DNA of 64,000 bases, taken from positions 57,221,771-57,285,770 of the forward strand of contig NC_134705.1 of NCBI RefSeq assembly GCF_043290135.1, in the 5' to 3' direction. Of the stretch, positions 60,401 to 64,000 are shown piece after piece (the stretch's first letter is position 1; each line of letters starts with the position of its first letter). The notes beneath the pieces were generated by a model. That model did no database searches and was not told the DNA's origin. It worked only from the letters and a program-made list of their open reading frames with translations. This stretch comes from Rhipicephalus microplus. Taxonomy: Eukaryota > Arthropoda > Arachnida > Ixodida > Ixodidae. Made by a program: the position numbers and the translations under genes.

Positions 60401-61062
60401 GAACGGCGAATGGCAGCGATGGGTAGTGGCGGCTACCGAAGATGTCAGATGGCGTGAATATGACGGTAGCGTCAGAAAGTGAAGTGCAGCAGGCAGGGAC
60501 AAACTAGGCGCTGAAAGAAGGGCGGTTTATGTCCGTCGCGACGACCAAGTTAGCCACACTAGACACGGCCGCAGCAACAGAAGGTGCATCACGAAACGGT
60601 AACAGCTCCACTTCGGCCCGAGCGCTTTCCCACGTTGGCGTGATGACGTGATAAGAAATCCAATCCTAGGATGACATCTTGAGAACATGAAGTTAACACG
60701 TGAAATTCAATGATGTACAACACGTTTCGAATAACCGCTTTTGCCTTACATGCCACGACGGGCTCAGTTTGTTGGGCGCTCGCAGTGCTAAGAGAAACTA
60801 TGGGAGAAAGCATCGTCACTTTACGAAGAGAGTGGCAGAGTCTTTGACTAATCACAGATATCGCGGCACCGGCATCAATGAATGCAAGTGTTTATACATT
60901 TTCGACAATTACATCGGTAAGACTGGTGGGAGACAGGCGAGGACTTAAATGATTAGGCGATGACGCAGCTCGTGCCTTCGGAACTGCGGCAGTTAATTTT
61001 CCGTCTCAATGGAGGTGGGTTGTCGACGCATAGGCGACACAGATCGACGACTTGTTGATCTG
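57454..61062 (-). pseudogene. R7 pol and gag C-terminus, inactivated
   Basis: From the right: a gag tail SRRSVSPMRRQPTS (61000), then protease AFIDAGAAISVIS near 60880 (Thr of DTG is Ala) with VILGLDFLSRHH. RT runs from 60340 to 59000 in several frames (PLRQCPYRVSPAERHVIAEQ, SLELRSGYWQVPMAESDRPK, active site CYLDDVVISS). RNase H ([31 protein letters not shown]) is at 58800-59350. Integrase (ERIRQRYYWRGMY, CYLCQQRK, NGLTERFKRTLRGML) and its C-terminal YTGPYRVIQH end at 57454. Many frameshifts separate these blocks, and this copy is more decayed than R6. Confidence 0.85.
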
Positions 61063-61225
61063 GAAGCGGAAATGGAAGCGGAAATGTTGTAGGCCCGTGT
61101 GCTCAGATTTCGGTGCACGTTACAGAACCCCAGGTGGTCGAAATTTTCGAAGTCTTCGCCTACGGCGTTTCTCATAATCATATAGTGATTTTGGGACGTT
61201 AAACCCATATATCAATTAATCAAAT
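61055..61225 (+). mobile_element. 5'-truncated Ruka-like SINE at the R7/R8 junction
   Basis: GGAAATGTTGTAGGCCCGTG, CCCAGGTGGTCGAAATTTTC and CTCATAATCATATAGTG, then an ATCAATTAATCAA tail mark the SINE body and tail. The tRNA-like head is absent. A duplicated GGAAGCGGAAAT lies at its left edge. Confidence 0.75.
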
Positions 61226-61786
61226 TAGTCCGGTGAAGCGTCCGCGCTGAACCTAAATATCCAGATGTCGGGTCGTCGTGCATGGGAAGTGTTCGCAGGA
61301 TATCCGCAACCACCAGAAGGAAACGTGCGCCAATGATATAGAGGTCATGGAAAGTAAGCGACAAAGACGTTACAAGGTAGTCAAGGTTATCGGCTTTACA
61401 GCTCATTGTGCTAAGTGGCATACGTAGAAGACAGTCTGCATCGGCATGTCCGCGACCACTTTTGTAAGTGACGGTAAAGCTTTATTCTCGCAGCCGGAGT
61501 GCCCAGCGTGCAAGGCGTCCGCGAGGGTTACGAAGGTTGACAAGTCAACACAGTGAGTGGTAGTCCACGACGACTGGGGATGGCGTTGTTATAGGTGAGA
61601 AAGAAACCGCTCAATTACAAAGATAACCGCCAGACATATTGTTCCGTGAAAGTGTAGTTTTGCTCTGGTCTACTTAGGAAGCGATTTACGTATGCGATGC
61701 CGTGTTCGCGGTCACCGTACCGTTGCAGTATGACGTCTCCGATATCTATGCCGCTAGCATCCGTATTCCTGGTGCAATACTTGGGG
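61226..61786 (-). pseudogene. R8 RNase H / integrase N-terminal remnant
   Basis: RNase H: NTDASGIDIGDVILQRYGD and YVNRFLSRPEQNYTFTEQ near 61620-61770. The integrase zinc-finger start (MHDDPTSGYLGSARTL) is near 61230-61290. The link between them is frameshifted. The sequence is cut at 61226 by the SINE junction and at 61786 by the LINE. Confidence 0.7.
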
Positions 61787-62633
61787 CATGAAATTAAACA
61801 CATCAAAAACGCATTGCATTTCTTTTACAAATAAGAAATCCCCCCTTAACTATACATATAGGATTGGAAACTCAATTATCGAAAAATGCAATCAAGTAAA
61901 ATACCTAGGCATTACACTCACGCCGAATCTTAACTGGGAACCACACATCTTGGCCATGTGTCAGAAAGCGGAAAAGAAATTATCTTTCTTGAGAAGAAAA
62001 CTGCGCAATGCACCACCACATATTAAAATATATGCCTACAAAACACTAATTAGACCATGTTTAGAGTACGCCGATCTCATCTGGAGTCCACATCAAAAGT
62101 ACCTGATTAGTAAAATAGAACGAATACAAAAATTGGCAGTGAGGTTCGTATATACAGAATTCGCGAGGCAGTCCAGTACCGCAGATTTACTCGCAAGGGC
62201 AAACTTAAAACAACTTTTTCAACGCAGAATAATGTCACGATTAAAATTCCTTTACCAATTATATCATGGTCATTTCCACATATCACGCTCTCATTATCTG
62301 CAAGATCCACTTAAACAATCATTCCGACTAAATCATTCTAAAACAATACGCCAACCTTTAAGTCGTGTAAACGCTCACAAACACTCACTTTTTCCGTCAG
62401 CTATCTCCCTCTGGAACAGCCTACCCAACGACATTGTTTGTTGTAGTACGATTGACTCTTTCATCAACCGCATACAGTGTATTGAATTTGCACCATGATT
62501 TTTTTTTGTTTTGTTTTTTTTTTCTTTTTTTCTTTTTTTTTCTCTGGCAATGTATATATTTCGATGTATCTGTGTACCCACTCCTGCTTGGGCCGTGAAG
62601 GGCCTGCAGTATATTCAAATAAAAAAAAAAAAA
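61786..62633 (+). mobile_element. 5'-truncated LINE inserted in R8
   Basis: The insertion separates R8 RT from R8 RNase H. It consists of the C-terminal part of a LINE ORF2, a T-rich stretch (62500-62553), a short 3' UTR with GGGCCGTGAAGGGCCTGCAG, and an A-tail at about 62620-62633. The T-rich run and the 14-A tail are typical of a target-primed insertion. No clear target duplication was recognised. Confidence 0.8.
61788..62498 (+). CDS. LINE ORF2 C-terminal fragment, open
   Basis: 236 codons without a stop. Motifs are those downstream of the RT palm in Jockey/CR1/L2-type LINEs: VKYLGITLTPNLNWEPHI, KTLIRPCLEYADLIWSP, IERIQKLAVRFV and, near the end, SAISLWNSLPNDIV. The endonuclease and the RT catalytic FADD region are missing because the copy is 5' truncated, so it makes no active enzyme. 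The absence of stops suggests the insertion is younger than the surrounding R8. The first Met is internal to the parent protein and not a natural start. Confidence 0.8.
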   Translation: MKLNTSKTHCISFTNKKSPLNYTYRIGNSIIEKCNQVKYLGITLTPNLNWEPHILAMCQKAEKKLSFLRRKLRNAPPHIKIYAYKTLIRPCLEYADLIWSPHQKYLISKIERIQKLAVRFVYTEFARQSSTADLLARANLKQLFQRRIMSRLKFLYQLYHGHFHISRSHYLQDPLKQSFRLNHSKTIRQPLSRVNAHKHSLFPSAISLWNSLPNDIVCCSTIDSFINRIQCIEFAP

Positions 62634-62639
62634 GTTCTG

Positions 62640-64000
62640 TCGGAGCAGGACTGAAGTTCTCAAGGACGGGTTCAATTGACGAAACGAAACGAATGACGAA
62701 AACTTCAATTGACGAAACGAAGAATTGCACTTCGGAGTCCACTCAAGGGAATTATTCTTTTGTAACAGACATGTGAGAGGGCACGCAAAGTCAGTAAATT
62801 GCAGAATAAAGCAGCGTAAGCACGAACAAAGCTCCAGGAAACTACGGAGCTTCTTGACGGAACGCGGGGCATTGATCGTCTCAACTGCTGCTGTCTTCTC
62901 GGGATCTGGACGAATGCCGTAGTTGTCAACGAGATGCCGAAGCACAAGGGTCTGGCTGTCTCCAAAATGGCATTTCTTCGAGTTTAAAACTAGGCCAACG
63001 TTTCGGATGCAGTTCAAAATAATATCCAGACGCGAGTTGCGTTTAGTGAACCTGTGGCCAAAGATCATAACATCGTCCAGGTAGCACATGACGATGTTCC
63101 AGTTAGAGCCACGCATAATGGTACCTATAAACCTTTCGAACGTTGCCAGAGCGTTGCATAGTCCATATGGCATCACGTTGACTTCAAAGAGCCCATCAGG
63201 AGTTGTAAAGGCAGCCTTTTTCTTGTCCTCTGGGTGAATCGGAATTCACTAATAGCCGGATCATAAGTCTATGGAGGAAAAATAAGAGTTATTGCAAGCA
63301 GTTTATTGCGTCTTCTATACGTGGAAGTTGGTATACGTCCTTTTCAGCTCCGGCATTCAGTCAGCGATAGTCGACGCAAAATCTCCAAGATTCATCTTTT
63401 CTTAACCAGCATTACCGGTGCTGCCACCGGACTGGCTGACTCTTGTATCACTCCCTTTTGTATTATTTCCTGCACTTGGTCGTTCATAATTTGTCGTTCT
63501 GACGGGGAAACGCGATATGGTTCGGGCTTGATCGAAATTGTTGTGCCAATGTTGATGATATGGCACGTTACTTACATGGAGGTAGTGGTTATGGAAGTGG
63601 TTGGGCCGATAGCTGTCACCAGGTGATATATGGGCCGGCCGCAGGACACCACGAGGCTGTTCGGAGGGTCGTGAAAAGTCGCATGGCTGGTAATACCAAT
63701 TAACTACCCTATGGTTGGGAAATCGCGTTATGTGGCCTGGAATACCGCAGGAATAGCACACTGGCAGAGGTCGAAACGATGGTCGCTTGTCGATGATTCC
63801 AGCATCGCCACTTGTTCTTGTATAACGAATTTACTGGCCCGGTACGTGGTAACGAGACGTCGGGTGTCGAGGAGGCATGCGCTGAGGGCGTCGATCATAC
63901 CGCGAAGCAAGAAATTGGGTTGTCATCCTTAACTCTAGGGCTGAGCTGTACTCCACACTTGCCGCGCTCATCGTTGGTTCCGCACTCATCGTTGCCACGC
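62640..64000 (-). pseudogene. R8 gag and RT remnant
   Basis: RT: MPYGLCNALATFERFIG and active site CYLDDVMIFG near 63070-63100, then NSKKCHFGDSQTLVLRHLVD. N-terminal RT words (QEIIQKGVIQES) lie near 63450 in another frame. Only about 250 bp separate these from a gag zinc knuckle (CYSCGIPGHIT, with the final Cys lost) at 63720-63761, so the protease is missing. Gag sequence continues to the window edge (RGMIDALSACLLDTRRLV at 63850-63910). A short AATTGACGAAACGAA duplication is seen at 62676-62720. Confidence 0.75.

Larger units (their letters stand above)
57261..61062 (-). mobile_element. R7: Ty3/gypsy element, 5' truncated
   Basis: The 3' LTR (57261-57418, TGCAAGGGAG to CACTACA) follows ATAT of the TA array. 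Integrase to protease are present on the minus strand, closely related to R6 in wording. Gag is cut off after its Arg/Ser-rich C-terminus near 61062, where a Ruka-like SINE fragment begins. The 5' LTR is absent. Confidence 0.85.
61226..64000 (-). mobile_element. R8: decayed Ty3/gypsy element, interrupted by a LINE
   Basis: Integrase and RNase H remnants (61226-61786) and RT plus gag remnants (62640-64000) on the minus strand are separated by a plus-strand LINE. The 5' end lies beyond the window. No LTR is seen at the left, where the element meets the SINE fragment. Confidence 0.75.

Overview
The window looks like intergenic, repeat-dominated chromatin of an arthropod, most likely a metastriate hard tick (Rhipicephalus, Dermacentor or a relative). 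The reason is several copies of a Ruka-like tRNA-derived SINE with its (ATCA)n tail, together with Ty3/gypsy, Helitron2-like and LINE families of arthropod type. The species call is inference from remembered repeat families. I found no host protein gene, tRNA, rRNA or CRISPR. Nearly every long coding stretch belongs to a mobile element, and most of these are broken.

Layout. 1-6.3 kb: anonymous sequence, a full-length Ruka-like SINE (minus), a deleted Helitron2/Helentron-like fragment (minus) and a satellite-like tandem repeat. 6.3-10.7 kb: R1, a decayed Ty3/gypsy element (minus) of K02A2.6/Mag type. 12.2-16.5 kb: R2, a CsRn1-like Ty3/gypsy element (minus) with both LTRs and a 4-bp target duplication. 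16.5-29.4 kb: low-coding DNA with SINE pieces, a 295-bp tandem duplication, a LINE tail, three copies of a repeat carrying a minisatellite, foldback elements, and an integrase remnant (K) split by a palindromic insertion with an 11-bp target duplication. 29.4-34.1 kb: X1 and X2, two related gag-only LTR elements in tandem (minus). X1 keeps a 619-codon open frame.

35.7-61 kb: five Ty3/gypsy elements stand in a row: R3 (minus), R4 (plus), R5 (plus), R6 (minus) and R7 (minus). (TA)n arrays separate them, and every LTR end that abuts an array shows TG...CA with an ATAT flank. R4 (41351-46714) has two LTRs that look identical by eye and uninterrupted gag and pol, so it is the one element here that looks young and possibly competent. 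R3, R5, R6 and R7 carry frameshifts, stops or lost catalytic residues. 61.2-64 kb: R8, another decayed Ty3/gypsy element (minus), interrupted by a 5'-truncated LINE (plus).

The genes do not form a host pathway. They are gag (particle and RNA packaging), protease, reverse transcriptase/RNase H and integrase modules of separate retroelements. The most interesting signal is the repeated use of TA microsatellites as a landing site by one Ty3/gypsy group and by the gag-only family. The alternative, that assembly or recombination joined elements at TA arrays, has to be excluded.
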